Part shown: in pieces, positions 41,075-48,869 of the stretch
Layout: every line of letters starts with the position of its first letter
How positions within the stretch are numbered: position 1 is the stretch's first letter
DNA from: an uncultured Paracoccaceae bacterium
GTDB taxonomy: Bacteria; Pseudomonadota; Alphaproteobacteria; Rhodobacterales; Rhodobacteraceae
Length of the DNA: 64,000 nucleotides
Assembly (NCBI GenBank): GCA_947503765.1
Contig: CANNFA010000006.1
Coordinates: 183,487-247,486, forward strand
Direction of reading: 5' to 3'
The notes under the pieces: model-generated
Told to the model about the DNA's origin: nothing
The model's database searches: none
Seen by the model: only the letters and a program-made list of their open reading frames with translations
Translations under genes and position numbers: made by a program

Positions 41075-42388
41075 TCAGATCGCCGCAGAATTCGCCGATG
41101 GGAGGGACATTGACACGAGCGATGCCAGGGCGGCGGCAACACATGGCTGTTTGGCTGAAACGTCGACTGTCGAGACGATGAGCCGGTCCTGCCCCGTGGG
41201 CGACGCGATATCATAGGGCTTGCAGATGGGGTTTGCCGGCAGACCATGGTGGTGGGGATAGAGTAGCATTACTCGGTTGCAATCGTAGATCCGTGCATAG
41301 GCCATGAGTTGATAGACGTCGGCCTGGCTCACGCCCTGTTTCGGATCGTCGATCCGCGGTGCCATGCGCTTCCACTTGGTGTCGATGATCATCGCGACCC
41401 CGCCTTCGTTACGGATTATGACGTCGGGACGCGTCCGAAAACGGCCAACGCCGTCCTCGTAAAGGCAATCCCTGTGCCCGCCTTGGGAGGAGATTTCCAG
41501 CGAGGTTCCGGCAAGCGCGCGCCTGCATAGTTTCGCGATATATCCCTCGAAAAGCACGTTCATTTCGAAGAGCAGTGCGTGGCCCTCGGTCGGCCCCGCG
41601 CTTGTCGTCTGGTATCTTTCGCCAAGGAGCAGCCGCGCGAGGGATAATAGCTCTCGCCACCGCCGGTTGGTCCGGTCGAGCGTGATGAGTTCCCAGCGAA
41701 GCGCAGAGGGCGGCACGGCCAATATGTCGGCATAGGCGAAGGACAGCTCTCGCAAGCTGCGCTGGTTGTCGCCCGCTGTCGACAGGCAGGCAAGTCTGGA
41801 AATCGTGGCCTTCATCACCCGGTTCAGCGCGATGTCGGGCGAGAGCTCGTCATATCGGCATGCGAGCTTCTGGGGCTGCGCGGCCAGCGTCGAGAACTGC
41901 CGCGTCACGTCGAGCCGGCCTCGAAGCGCCGGAAGGTCGTCTTCATGGGCGGTATAGCGGCGCGGGATACCCTGCCTGACGGCCTCGGCCAACTTGCGGC
42001 AGAACAGCCGGATCAAGATTTCGAGCAAGGTATCGCGTTGCCAGCCAAGGCTGGCCGAGGTCAGCGCATCGATGCGGATGTCACGGGCGACGGCCAGCAT
42101 GTGCACGAGGCGCCGGCGCAGGGTTTCATCGGGGGCCGTGCCGGTTTCGCCCATGGCCTCGATCTTCGGCAGGATTTCGAGCTGGCAGCCGGGCGCCGCG
42201 ATCACGCCGACGATTCCGCGGGCGTGAAGATGTTTGCGCCGGTGCTCCAGGACGCCCTCGCCGCCGTGACCGGACAGGACCGATCGCTGCGCGGCCTGGG
42301 CAAGGCGGGCGGCATGTGCGGCAGGGATGGATCCCGCGTCATCGCCAAAGGCGATCCGGTCCCATTCCCGCAGGCTGCGCCGGATCAT
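41075..42388 (-). CDS. mcrC: McrC, nuclease subunit of a McrBC-type restriction system
   Basis: A 437-residue partner of McrB. The N-terminal two thirds follow the McrC pattern (GIVGVIAAPGCQLEILPKI, ALRGRLDVTRQF, LSPDIALNRVMKATI). The C-terminal PD-(D/E)xK nuclease is read in TRPDVIIRNEGGVAMIIDTKWKRM at about residues 322-345, with D...DxK intact. In characterised systems McrBC cuts DNA carrying methylated or otherwise modified cytosine. Its ATG overlaps the mcrB stop by four bases. It is the last gene of the long minus-strand run that begins at zorA, and it converges with the RecQ-UvrD gene. Confidence 0.93.
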   Translation of the reverse strand: MIRRSLREWDRIAFGDDAGSIPAAHAARLAQAAQRSVLSGHGGEGVLEHRRKHLHARGIVGVIAAPGCQLEILPKIEAMGETGTAPDETLRRRLVHMLAVARDIRIDALTSASLGWQRDTLLEILIRLFCRKLAEAVRQGIPRRYTAHEDDLPALRGRLDVTRQFSTLAAQPQKLACRYDELSPDIALNRVMKATISRLACLSTAGDNQRSLRELSFAYADILAVPPSALRWELITLDRTNRRWRELLSLARLLLGERYQTTSAGPTEGHALLFEMNVLFEGYIAKLCRRALAGTSLEISSQGGHRDCLYEDGVGRFRTRPDVIIRNEGGVAMIIDTKWKRMAPRIDDPKQGVSQADVYQLMAYARIYDCNRVMLLYPHHHGLPANPICKPYDIASPTGQDRLIVSTVDVSAKQPCVAAALASLVSMSLPSANSAAI

Positions 42389-44139
42389 CCGCGCATCAAC
42401 GCGTCATAGGAGAACCCGTCTTCGCGCAGCGCCCAGCGGAAACGGGGCATCCCGTCGCCGTCCTCGTCCATGCCCGGCGGCGCCTTCAGAAGGGTGCGTG
42501 TCATGAAGCCGCCGTGGACGGGACCTTCGTGAGCCGCGGCGTCGCCGAGGACGGCAGCCACCTTGCTCCAGTCCTCGAAGAAGTATTCGGCCAGCAGCGG
42601 GATGACCTTGTGCCGCATCACCGCGTCAACCTCGTCGCGGCCGCTGCAATTGATGAAATAGGCGTGCCCGATCTGGTGCTCGCGGTCATACAGATACTCG
42701 ATGCGCTCGTTGAGGACGGCAAGGATACGGGGCAGGTCCAGACCGCAGCGCTGCGCCGTGTTCCGCAGGGCGCCCGGCTGCGGCAACATCTCGCGGAGTT
42801 CGAACCGGCGGCGCAGGGCCGTGTCGAGAAGTGCGATCGATCGGTCAGCCGTATTCATCGTGCCCAGGATGTGCAGGTTAGCCGGAACACCGAATTCATT
42901 GCCCGAATAGGGCAGGCGCACGGTCAGCGCATTGGGCATCCCGATGCGCTTGTCCGACTCGATCAGGGTGATGAGCTCGCCGAAGACCTTGGAGATGTTG
43001 GCGCGGTTGATCTCGTCGATGATGAGGACGTGGGGCAGGGTCTCCGCCGGGCCATCATCGCCGCCGCTGTTCATGTAGCCTTCGAGCGCGGCGGCATTGA
43101 TACGCCTGTCATGGAGCGGGTAGATCGAGCGCATGGTGAAATTGCCGTCGTGGATCTCGCTGGCGGGAACGCCCTGCCGGTCTACCCACAGCCACCGGAC
43201 GGCGCGGCGATGGGAATAGATCCGGCTGTCGCGCTGTCGGTATTCATATTCGCCCGTGACCTCGCCCACGGCGCGGAAAAACCGATTGCCCTTGGTCACG
43301 ACAACGATGTCACCGACCTCCATCTGGTTGCGAAAGACGTTGAGCATCGCCACCTGGCCGGATTGCAATGTCACCTCTCCCTCGCGCGTGCCGTGGTCGC
43401 GGCAGGCCTGGAGAATTTCGTCGATGTCGCCGAACCTTTCGTCGCTGAAGTCGATATCTTCCCATCCAAGCAGCGTGTGGCCTTCGGAGATAGCCTCTTC
43501 GAACAGGTATTCTTCCGCGGTGATGTCGGCCCGTCCGATCGACATCTTGAACACCTGCCGCCCGTCCAGCATGATCGCGTCGGGGCCGGCCGGCATGGCA
43601 ACGCTCCGTGCGGCCCTGGTGGCGATCCGGCGGAATATGCCGGGAACAGATTCAAGACGGAACCCGGTGCTCGCCCCTTCATCACCATCCGTGACAGGCT
43701 GCCGCCCCTCGATGAAATCCTCGTAGGAGGTCGACTGATGGAAAGTCACGAACTCGATCCGGTTCCCGGCACGCAGCCGGGCATAGGCGGCCATGACATC
43801 TTCGCGGCGCTCGGGCACCGCCTCGCCGCAAAGACGCAGCGCCTCGGCGGCGGTGGTGTAGGTCTTGCCGGTACCCGGCGGGCCGTGGAGGATGAGGTTG
43901 GTGGGAGCAAGAATCTTGAATTTCGATTTCTGAAAATTTGAAATTTGTTCTCCGAGTGTATTGGTATCAATCGTTTCGGATTCGGCATGTGTCCGCGACG
44001 AACCCAGCCCGGAGTGCCCAAGAACTTCGAAGCCCAGTTTGTCCAAAATCTCTCGGGATTCCTTTTCTCCGGTGCCAAAAAAGAATTGTTCTCTGTAAAT
44101 TTGCGGTGTGTCCGGAAGCTTTTCTATCGCTGCCGCCAC
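42385..44139 (-). CDS. mcrB: McrB-type AAA+ GTPase (main reading frame)
   Basis: A 584-residue frame with the McrB motor: Walker A LHGPPGTGKTYTT at about residue 82, Walker B LIIDEINRANISKVFGELI, and the McrB signature MNTADRSIALLDTALRRRFE. An insert between Walker A and B (about 145-330, with FHQSTSYEDFIEGRQP at its head) is typical of larger McrB proteins. The frame opens only part-way into the N-terminal head domain: upstream codons NRKQYPVKAIVAAAIEKLP continue beyond the ATG at 44139. The true start is therefore probably at 44378, with a frameshift between (see the next feature). It overlaps mcrC by four bases. Confidence 0.9.
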   Translation of the reverse strand: MAAAIEKLPDTPQIYREQFFFGTGEKESREILDKLGFEVLGHSGLGSSRTHAESETIDTNTLGEQISNFQKSKFKILAPTNLILHGPPGTGKTYTTAAEALRLCGEAVPERREDVMAAYARLRAGNRIEFVTFHQSTSYEDFIEGRQPVTDGDEGASTGFRLESVPGIFRRIATRAARSVAMPAGPDAIMLDGRQVFKMSIGRADITAEEYLFEEAISEGHTLLGWEDIDFSDERFGDIDEILQACRDHGTREGEVTLQSGQVAMLNVFRNQMEVGDIVVVTKGNRFFRAVGEVTGEYEYRQRDSRIYSHRRAVRWLWVDRQGVPASEIHDGNFTMRSIYPLHDRRINAAALEGYMNSGGDDGPAETLPHVLIIDEINRANISKVFGELITLIESDKRIGMPNALTVRLPYSGNEFGVPANLHILGTMNTADRSIALLDTALRRRFELREMLPQPGALRNTAQRCGLDLPRILAVLNERIEYLYDREHQIGHAYFINCSGRDEVDAVMRHKVIPLLAEYFFEDWSKVAAVLGDAAAHEGPVHGGFMTRTLLKAPPGMDEDGDGMPRFRWALREDGFSYDALMRG

Positions 44140-44378
44140 AATCGCTTTAACTGGGTATTGTTTTCTATTTTCATTATCCTTTTCAAATCCATAAAAATTT
44201 TTTCTAAAAACCCAATCTTTTGAGGCATGCCAAATCTTCGGTTTTCCAAAAAATGGTCTAACCCAAAATCATCGCAATCATCCATTGATTTTAGAATTTC
44301 TTTTTCGGTCAACGATTCCAACCAAATTCTTTGCTGTGCCCGCGTCGGTGTTTCGTTTCGATCGTCTTTTTCTACCAT
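44124..44378 (-). pseudogene. mcrB: mcrB 5' part, separated by a probable frameshift
   Basis: An 84-codon frame from ATG 44378 with GGAG eight bases upstream, the best start in the area. It reads RIWLESLTEKEILKSMDDCDDFGLDHF, the opening of the ScoMcrA-like N-terminal head domain. It then runs out of family likeness and stops at 44124. The continuation (KIWHASKDWVFRKNFYGFE, then NRKQYPVKAIV and the main mcrB frame) lies in another frame that is open from 44268. Adding one base to the six-base A/T run at 44248-44253 joins them. This stretch is AT-rich compared with its neighbours. It may be a real mutation, a phase-variable switch or a sequencing error. Confidence 0.7.
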
Positions 44379-44397
44379 GGAAATTTCTCCAGATTCT

Positions 44398-45054
44398 TCA
44401 ATTTACCACCGGATACATCGGCACGCCCCATTCACCCTCTGGCGCGTTCATCATCAGGTCGGCCATCACCGGCACCACGTTTCGCAATATCGCCGCGCCG
44501 TCGCGGAGCTGGTCGCGGTTGGTGGCGGAATTCCAGGTTGCGCCGCCATGCATCAGCTGGTTGCGAAGCACGTAGAGACGGTCGAATAGCATGGAGAGGA
44601 TCCTGACAGTCTCGCCGGCGCTCAGCGCGGCATGGAAACGGCGTCTCGCGGCGTCGAAACGTGCGTCCCAATCGGCGGCATTGCTCTCGCCATGATGGTA
44701 TCGCCAGAAAGGCGCAAAGACGTAACGGTTTTCCAGGAACAGGCGGATCGGGCCGGGAAAGGTCGACCAGACGATATTGTAAAGACGATTGTCCGTGTCG
44801 AGCCTCTGGAGGCGCAGGAAGAACGTCTCGAAATCGTCCCGGGCGCCGCAGGTCGATCGTTCCCCTCCATAGGCCGCGTTGAAGGCTATCCAGAGGAACA
44901 TGAAGGCGGCGCCGGGATCTTCCGTCTCGCCCTCGGCACGCCTGATCCAGCTGATCGAGCGATGGATACGAAGGGCAAAGCCCTGCGGCCAGTCCTCACG
45001 CTGGGCGCGTTGACGGGCCTTGAGGGCGGCGAAGTCGGGGATATCGTTGCTCAT
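44398..45054 (-). CDS. HEPN-domain protein
   Basis: A 218-residue, mostly helical protein. The motif RNQLMHGGATWNS at about residues 158-170 contains R-x4-H with the polar residue after R, the signature of HEPN domains, many of which are metal-independent RNases or their inactive relatives in defence and toxin systems. The central FLWIAFNAAYGG segment is typical of HEPN proteins found next to restriction genes. Its ATG overlaps the stop of the nuclease-helicase gene by four bases, and mcrB begins 19 bases after its stop, so it belongs tightly to this cassette. The target is unknown. The frame open to 45486 lies inside the neighbour and is not used. Confidence 0.8.
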   Translation of the reverse strand: MSNDIPDFAALKARQRAQREDWPQGFALRIHRSISWIRRAEGETEDPGAAFMFLWIAFNAAYGGERSTCGARDDFETFFLRLQRLDTDNRLYNIVWSTFPGPIRLFLENRYVFAPFWRYHHGESNAADWDARFDAARRRFHAALSAGETVRILSMLFDRLYVLRNQLMHGGATWNSATNRDQLRDGAAILRNVVPVMADLMMNAPEGEWGVPMYPVVN

Positions 45055-48000
45055 GTAGACTCCTTTGGTGGCCAAGTCGGCAGCGCGCAGAGCGCGTTGA
45101 CAAGGCGCATCTGCTCGACCGTTGTACAAGGTGTTTCCCGAAGGCGCGGCGAGGCGAAGACGAGGCTGAGCGCCTTGCCGCGGCTGATCGCGACATTCAG
45201 CCGCTCGCGCGAGAGCAGGAAGTCGAGCCCGCGGGACGTCTCTTCGGCGGTCGAGGCGGTCATCGAGATCAGGGCAACCGGTGCCTCCTGGCCCTGGAAC
45301 TTGTCCACCGTGCCGACCCGAATTCCGGGCAGAGCGTCGGATAGCGCGCCCACCTGCACGTTGTAGGGGGCGACCACGATGATGTCCGAATGGCGCAGCG
45401 GGCGCGTGGTGCCGTCGCGGTCCGTCCAGCTTCCGGCCGTGAGAGCTGCGATCGTCCTGCGGATCGCCTTGATCTCTTCGGGGCAATCCTGAGCGCGGCC
45501 TTCATGCGCCACGGGCACCATGAAAGCGCCGGCGCGGGGCAGAGGGGCGGCATCGACGGCCTGACGGGCGGTCGATGCATGGGCGTTCACCCTGCCGCCG
45601 TAGAATTGCGTCGAGATATAACCGCAAAGATCGGGGTGCATCCGCCGTGTCACCGGCAGGAACAACCCGCGATCGCCCGGAACCGTGGTCTCGCGCCCCA
45701 GCATCCAGTCCAGGCAGGAAAGGTTCGCCGGGGACGGATGCGCGCCCTGGATCACTTGCGGCAACTGGTTGGGGTCGCCCACCAGAACGATGTTCCGGGC
45801 CGCGTTGGTCATTGCCAGCAGATTGGCCAGCGACACTTGGCCCGCCTCGTCGACGAACAGGTAGTCGAATGTCCCTGCCAGTTCCGGGCGCGAGAACAGC
45901 CATGCCGTGCCGCCGACCACATCCGCCTCGAAGATGACCGGATCGGCGTTGTTTTTCGCCATGCTGATCCGGTCGTAGGGTGGGTCCATCGGGCCTTCAC
46001 CCTGGCCGCCCTTGCGGGCAAGGGACACGTCCTCGACCGAGAACGGCAGGTCGCTTTCCTGCAGCGCATCGATGCAGCCCATAAGGACATTGCGGATCGC
46101 CTCGTGGGAATTCGACGACACCGCCACGCGCTTGCCGTCCCGAACGAGGGCGAGGATGGCGCGGGCGGTCACATAAGTCTTGCCGGTGCCGGGCGGGCCC
46201 TGAACGGGCAGCACAGTGTCGTTCATGGCGGCCGTGGCGGACCGGAGCGCGGCGACGGGATCGGCGCCGCCCGGCACGGGCAAGGGGGACGGTCCGGTGA
46301 AGCGGGGGGCGGCACGCGACAGCAGGTCTTCGGCGGCGCGATTGTTGCGCGGGCCCAAGTGGTCCTCGATGACCGACATGATCGCGTCGGGGATCGGCGC
46401 CGCGTTGATGGCGAAGGTCGGCAGCAGGTCCAACTGGTCGGGCACGTCGTGCTCGCCAAGCTGACCGGGTGTGATGCGCAAGCTCAGCGACCGGGCGCGG
46501 CGATCCATCTCGCGTATTGTGACCGTTGCCACGCGATCGCCGAGCACGATCTGCGCGGTCTTGCCTGCCCGAAGTTTCGTCTCCTGCGCCGGGTACCTGT
46601 AGGGGCGGATCCACGCGGATTTGTCGGCCACTGCCGGACCCATGGCCCGAAGACCGCCAATACAGTCCATGTCGTCGCAAAGCTCCTCGGAGGTCTTTGC
46701 GGCGGCGTCGAAGACAGCCCATGCGGCGGGCTTGGCCTCTCGCCGGTGAAACTGGGACAGATTAAAAAGGAGGGACGCGTGCCCTTCTGGCAGGTCCGCG
46801 GCCTCCAGGCGTGCGCGCAACGCCTCGGCGTCGGCATCCGCTTCCTCGTGCCGGGCGTCCTGGGGCGGGGCCGGGGTCGGCCACGGCCTGTCCGGCCGGA
46901 CTGAGACCAGCCAGTCCCGAAGGCCCCTGGTCGAGACGCAGTCGAGGCGGTTGTAATCCTCGATCTCCTGAAGGGTGGCGGGGTCACCGCTTTCGCGCCA
47001 AGCCTCGTAGGCGACGACCGAACCGCCGGCGGTCTTGACCTCTCCGGTGCGCTCGAAGCCGTAGAGATGTTCCATGTCCTTGATGGAGTAGGATTTCTCC
47101 GAGGCGGCCACACCGCCGCGCACCACGGCATAGAGATCGCAAAAGCGCCGTTCCCGAAGCCACCTGTCAAGCCACGCCTCGCCGACGCCGTGGCGGGTGC
47201 ACAGGCGGCGCAGGGCGGTAATCTCGTAGGCGGCGTAGTGATAGACATGCGCGCCGGGATGGGCGGTGAGGCGGGCGTCAAACTGGTTGAACAGGGCGAT
47301 GAGGGCCTGTTTTTCGGCTGCGTGGTCGTGCGCCCAAAAAGCGGTGAAATTCGTTCCGTCCCAGACGCCGTGCAGGTATTCAAGCCCTTCGATGCCAGCT
47401 TCGGCATAGAAGGGATTCCCCTCGATATCGTAGAAAAGGTCGCCTTCGGAAGGTTGGGGAAGCAGGTCGAAACCCTTGCCCTCGCCCGGCGCGCGCAGCA
47501 TGTGGTGCGGGCCCCGGGCGGCACGCTCGGTCTGCAGGCGGGCCTGAAGGCGCAGACGGTCCAGCGTCGGCTCGGCAAGACGCGGCACGCGGTCCTTCCT
47601 CTCAGCCAGGCCGGCCATGGTTGTGACTCCGGCGGCTTCCAGCTTGGCCACCTGGCTTCGGCTGATGCCGGCGGTGCGATGGAGACTGTCTGTGCTCTCC
47701 CAGACATCGGTGCAGTGATCGCGCCAGCGGCAAAGGTCGCAGGTGGCGCAGGGGACCGGCCGGGTGGGCCACGGGGCCTTGATGAAGCGTTCCAGCCGCG
47801 TGCGGGCCTGGCGGGCATAGTCGGCGTATTCGGGCAGGCGAAAGCTGGCGCGGGTGCCATCGCCCAGCAGGACATGGGCCTTGCCGGGTGCGCGGCCCTG
47901 CAGGGGCGTCAGCAGATCGGAGTAGAGCACGAGTTGCAGCAGGTGCGCCGGTGACGGCTTGCGCTTGAGCTTGGTGTCGGCGACCTCGTAGGACCACGCG

Positions 48001-48371
48001 CCGAGAAGAGAGGGTACCTCCACCCGTTCAAGGAAATCCGACCAGCCGCCCCAGGCACCGCCTTCAAGCGCGCCTTGGAAGACGACCGCCGGGCCTTTGC
48101 GCAACGCCGCCCGCGTCGCCTCGACCGCGTCGGGGAACGGTTGATTGCTGTCGATCTCGACCACGCCGCCCGCGGACCGGAGGGTTTCCAGATGGGCGAC
48201 CTCGTGGGCATCGCCGTGGCGTTGCAGCAGCGCGGCATCCTCGCTGTCCGCCGACGGATCCGGTCCGGTTCCGTGCAGCCGCGCGAGATCGAGACGGCTG
48301 GCATGGGCGCAGGACATGAAGCGCATCAGATCGGACGCGGAAAGACGGATGCGGCCGTTTTCCTTCAGCAT
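45051..48371 (-). CDS. TM0106-type RecB-like nuclease fused to DEDD domain and SF1 helicase
   Basis: A 1106-residue fusion. The N-terminus is a RecB/Cas4-like nuclease (TM0106 family): SCAHASRLDL near residue 20, VADTKLKRKPSPAHLLQL near 132 and the cysteine cluster CATCDLCRWRDHC near 200-212, which with Cys21 could hold a 4Fe-4S cluster. A DEDD/RNase H-like domain starts at GDLFYDIEGNPFY (about 310) and includes EDYNRLDCVSTR. The C-terminal third is a Dna2/Upf1-type SF1B helicase (QGPPGTGKTYVT about 720, FVDEAGQVS, GDPNQLPQ, DKFQGQEAP, NVAISRGK). Nuclease-helicases of this kind process DNA or RNA ends. Its start overlaps the small HTH gene by seven bases. Confidence 0.9.
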   Translation of the reverse strand: MLKENGRIRLSASDLMRFMSCAHASRLDLARLHGTGPDPSADSEDAALLQRHGDAHEVAHLETLRSAGGVVEIDSNQPFPDAVEATRAALRKGPAVVFQGALEGGAWGGWSDFLERVEVPSLLGAWSYEVADTKLKRKPSPAHLLQLVLYSDLLTPLQGRAPGKAHVLLGDGTRASFRLPEYADYARQARTRLERFIKAPWPTRPVPCATCDLCRWRDHCTDVWESTDSLHRTAGISRSQVAKLEAAGVTTMAGLAERKDRVPRLAEPTLDRLRLQARLQTERAARGPHHMLRAPGEGKGFDLLPQPSEGDLFYDIEGNPFYAEAGIEGLEYLHGVWDGTNFTAFWAHDHAAEKQALIALFNQFDARLTAHPGAHVYHYAAYEITALRRLCTRHGVGEAWLDRWLRERRFCDLYAVVRGGVAASEKSYSIKDMEHLYGFERTGEVKTAGGSVVAYEAWRESGDPATLQEIEDYNRLDCVSTRGLRDWLVSVRPDRPWPTPAPPQDARHEEADADAEALRARLEAADLPEGHASLLFNLSQFHRREAKPAAWAVFDAAAKTSEELCDDMDCIGGLRAMGPAVADKSAWIRPYRYPAQETKLRAGKTAQIVLGDRVATVTIREMDRRARSLSLRITPGQLGEHDVPDQLDLLPTFAINAAPIPDAIMSVIEDHLGPRNNRAAEDLLSRAAPRFTGPSPLPVPGGADPVAALRSATAAMNDTVLPVQGPPGTGKTYVTARAILALVRDGKRVAVSSNSHEAIRNVLMGCIDALQESDLPFSVEDVSLARKGGQGEGPMDPPYDRISMAKNNADPVIFEADVVGGTAWLFSRPELAGTFDYLFVDEAGQVSLANLLAMTNAARNIVLVGDPNQLPQVIQGAHPSPANLSCLDWMLGRETTVPGDRGLFLPVTRRMHPDLCGYISTQFYGGRVNAHASTARQAVDAAPLPRAGAFMVPVAHEGRAQDCPEEIKAIRRTIAALTAGSWTDRDGTTRPLRHSDIIVVAPYNVQVGALSDALPGIRVGTVDKFQGQEAPVALISMTASTAEETSRGLDFLLSRERLNVAISRGKALSLVFASPRLRETPCTTVEQMRLVNALCALPTWPPKEST

Positions 48372-48556
48372 GGCTCGGCCTCGCCCATCGCGGCCAGGGC
48401 CTGCGGAAAAACTGCCTCGAAGGCGCGCATGATCCGCTGTTCGGTCCGATGGTCACATCCGATTTCCTTTCGTATTTCGGGCAGTGACACGCCTTCGAAA
48501 CGGGCCGTTACCATGTCCGCAACATGAAGCAGATAGAAACCTTGGGAATTGGACAT
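48365..48556 (-). CDS. Small helix-turn-helix protein (WYL-regulator N-terminus only)
   Basis: A 63-residue protein beginning MSNSQGFYLLHVADMVTARF and continuing with EGVSLPEIRKEIGCDHRTEQRIMRAFEAVFP, which fits the winged helix at the start of WYL-domain regulators found in defence loci. The WYL and C-terminal domains are absent and it ends with GEAEPC. It may act as a stand-alone DNA-binding autoregulator or be a truncation. It lies 24 bases after zorD and overlaps the next gene by seven, so it is inside the operon rather than in front of it, unusual for a regulator. The same first four codons recur at 62972-62983 in the duplicated zorD-tail segment. Confidence 0.65.
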   Translation of the reverse strand: MSNSQGFYLLHVADMVTARFEGVSLPEIRKEIGCDHRTEQRIMRAFEAVFPQALAAMGEAEPC

Positions 48557-48869
48557 GGCTGTTCTTTTCTTCAATCGCGCTCAGCCCAGGGCATAGGCAC
48601 CATCCGCGTCGGGCAAGACCGGGGATAGCCCGTCGCGCCGGAATTGCTCTGCCATGCTGTCGGCAATGACGGCATGCTTGCCGCGCTGCATGGCGGCTAC
48701 CGCCTGCGTCAGGCCCGAGACATCGGACGTACTGTCGCCCATCGGCCAGAGCGCCTGTTCTGCCAGCTTGCGCTTGCGCTGCATGAGACTTTGCAGAAGG
48801 CAGTCGAAGCTTTGCACCCCCAGTTCCGGATGCAGCGCCATCGGTATGTGCACGGATACCGGTCGGGTC
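48546..48869 (-). repeat. Duplicated segment, copy 1 (zorD 3' end)
   Basis: This stretch, the last 97 codons or so of zorD plus the following 35 bases, recurs in the same orientation at 62972-63313 with only scattered substitutions. The other copy has an extra tandem 18-base unit. Confidence 0.85.

Noticed and set aside
40879..41181. Short frames between the RecQ-UvrD and mcrC genes
   Set aside because: They overlap the mcrC 3' end, differ in frame from the HIT remnant and show no continuous family likeness.
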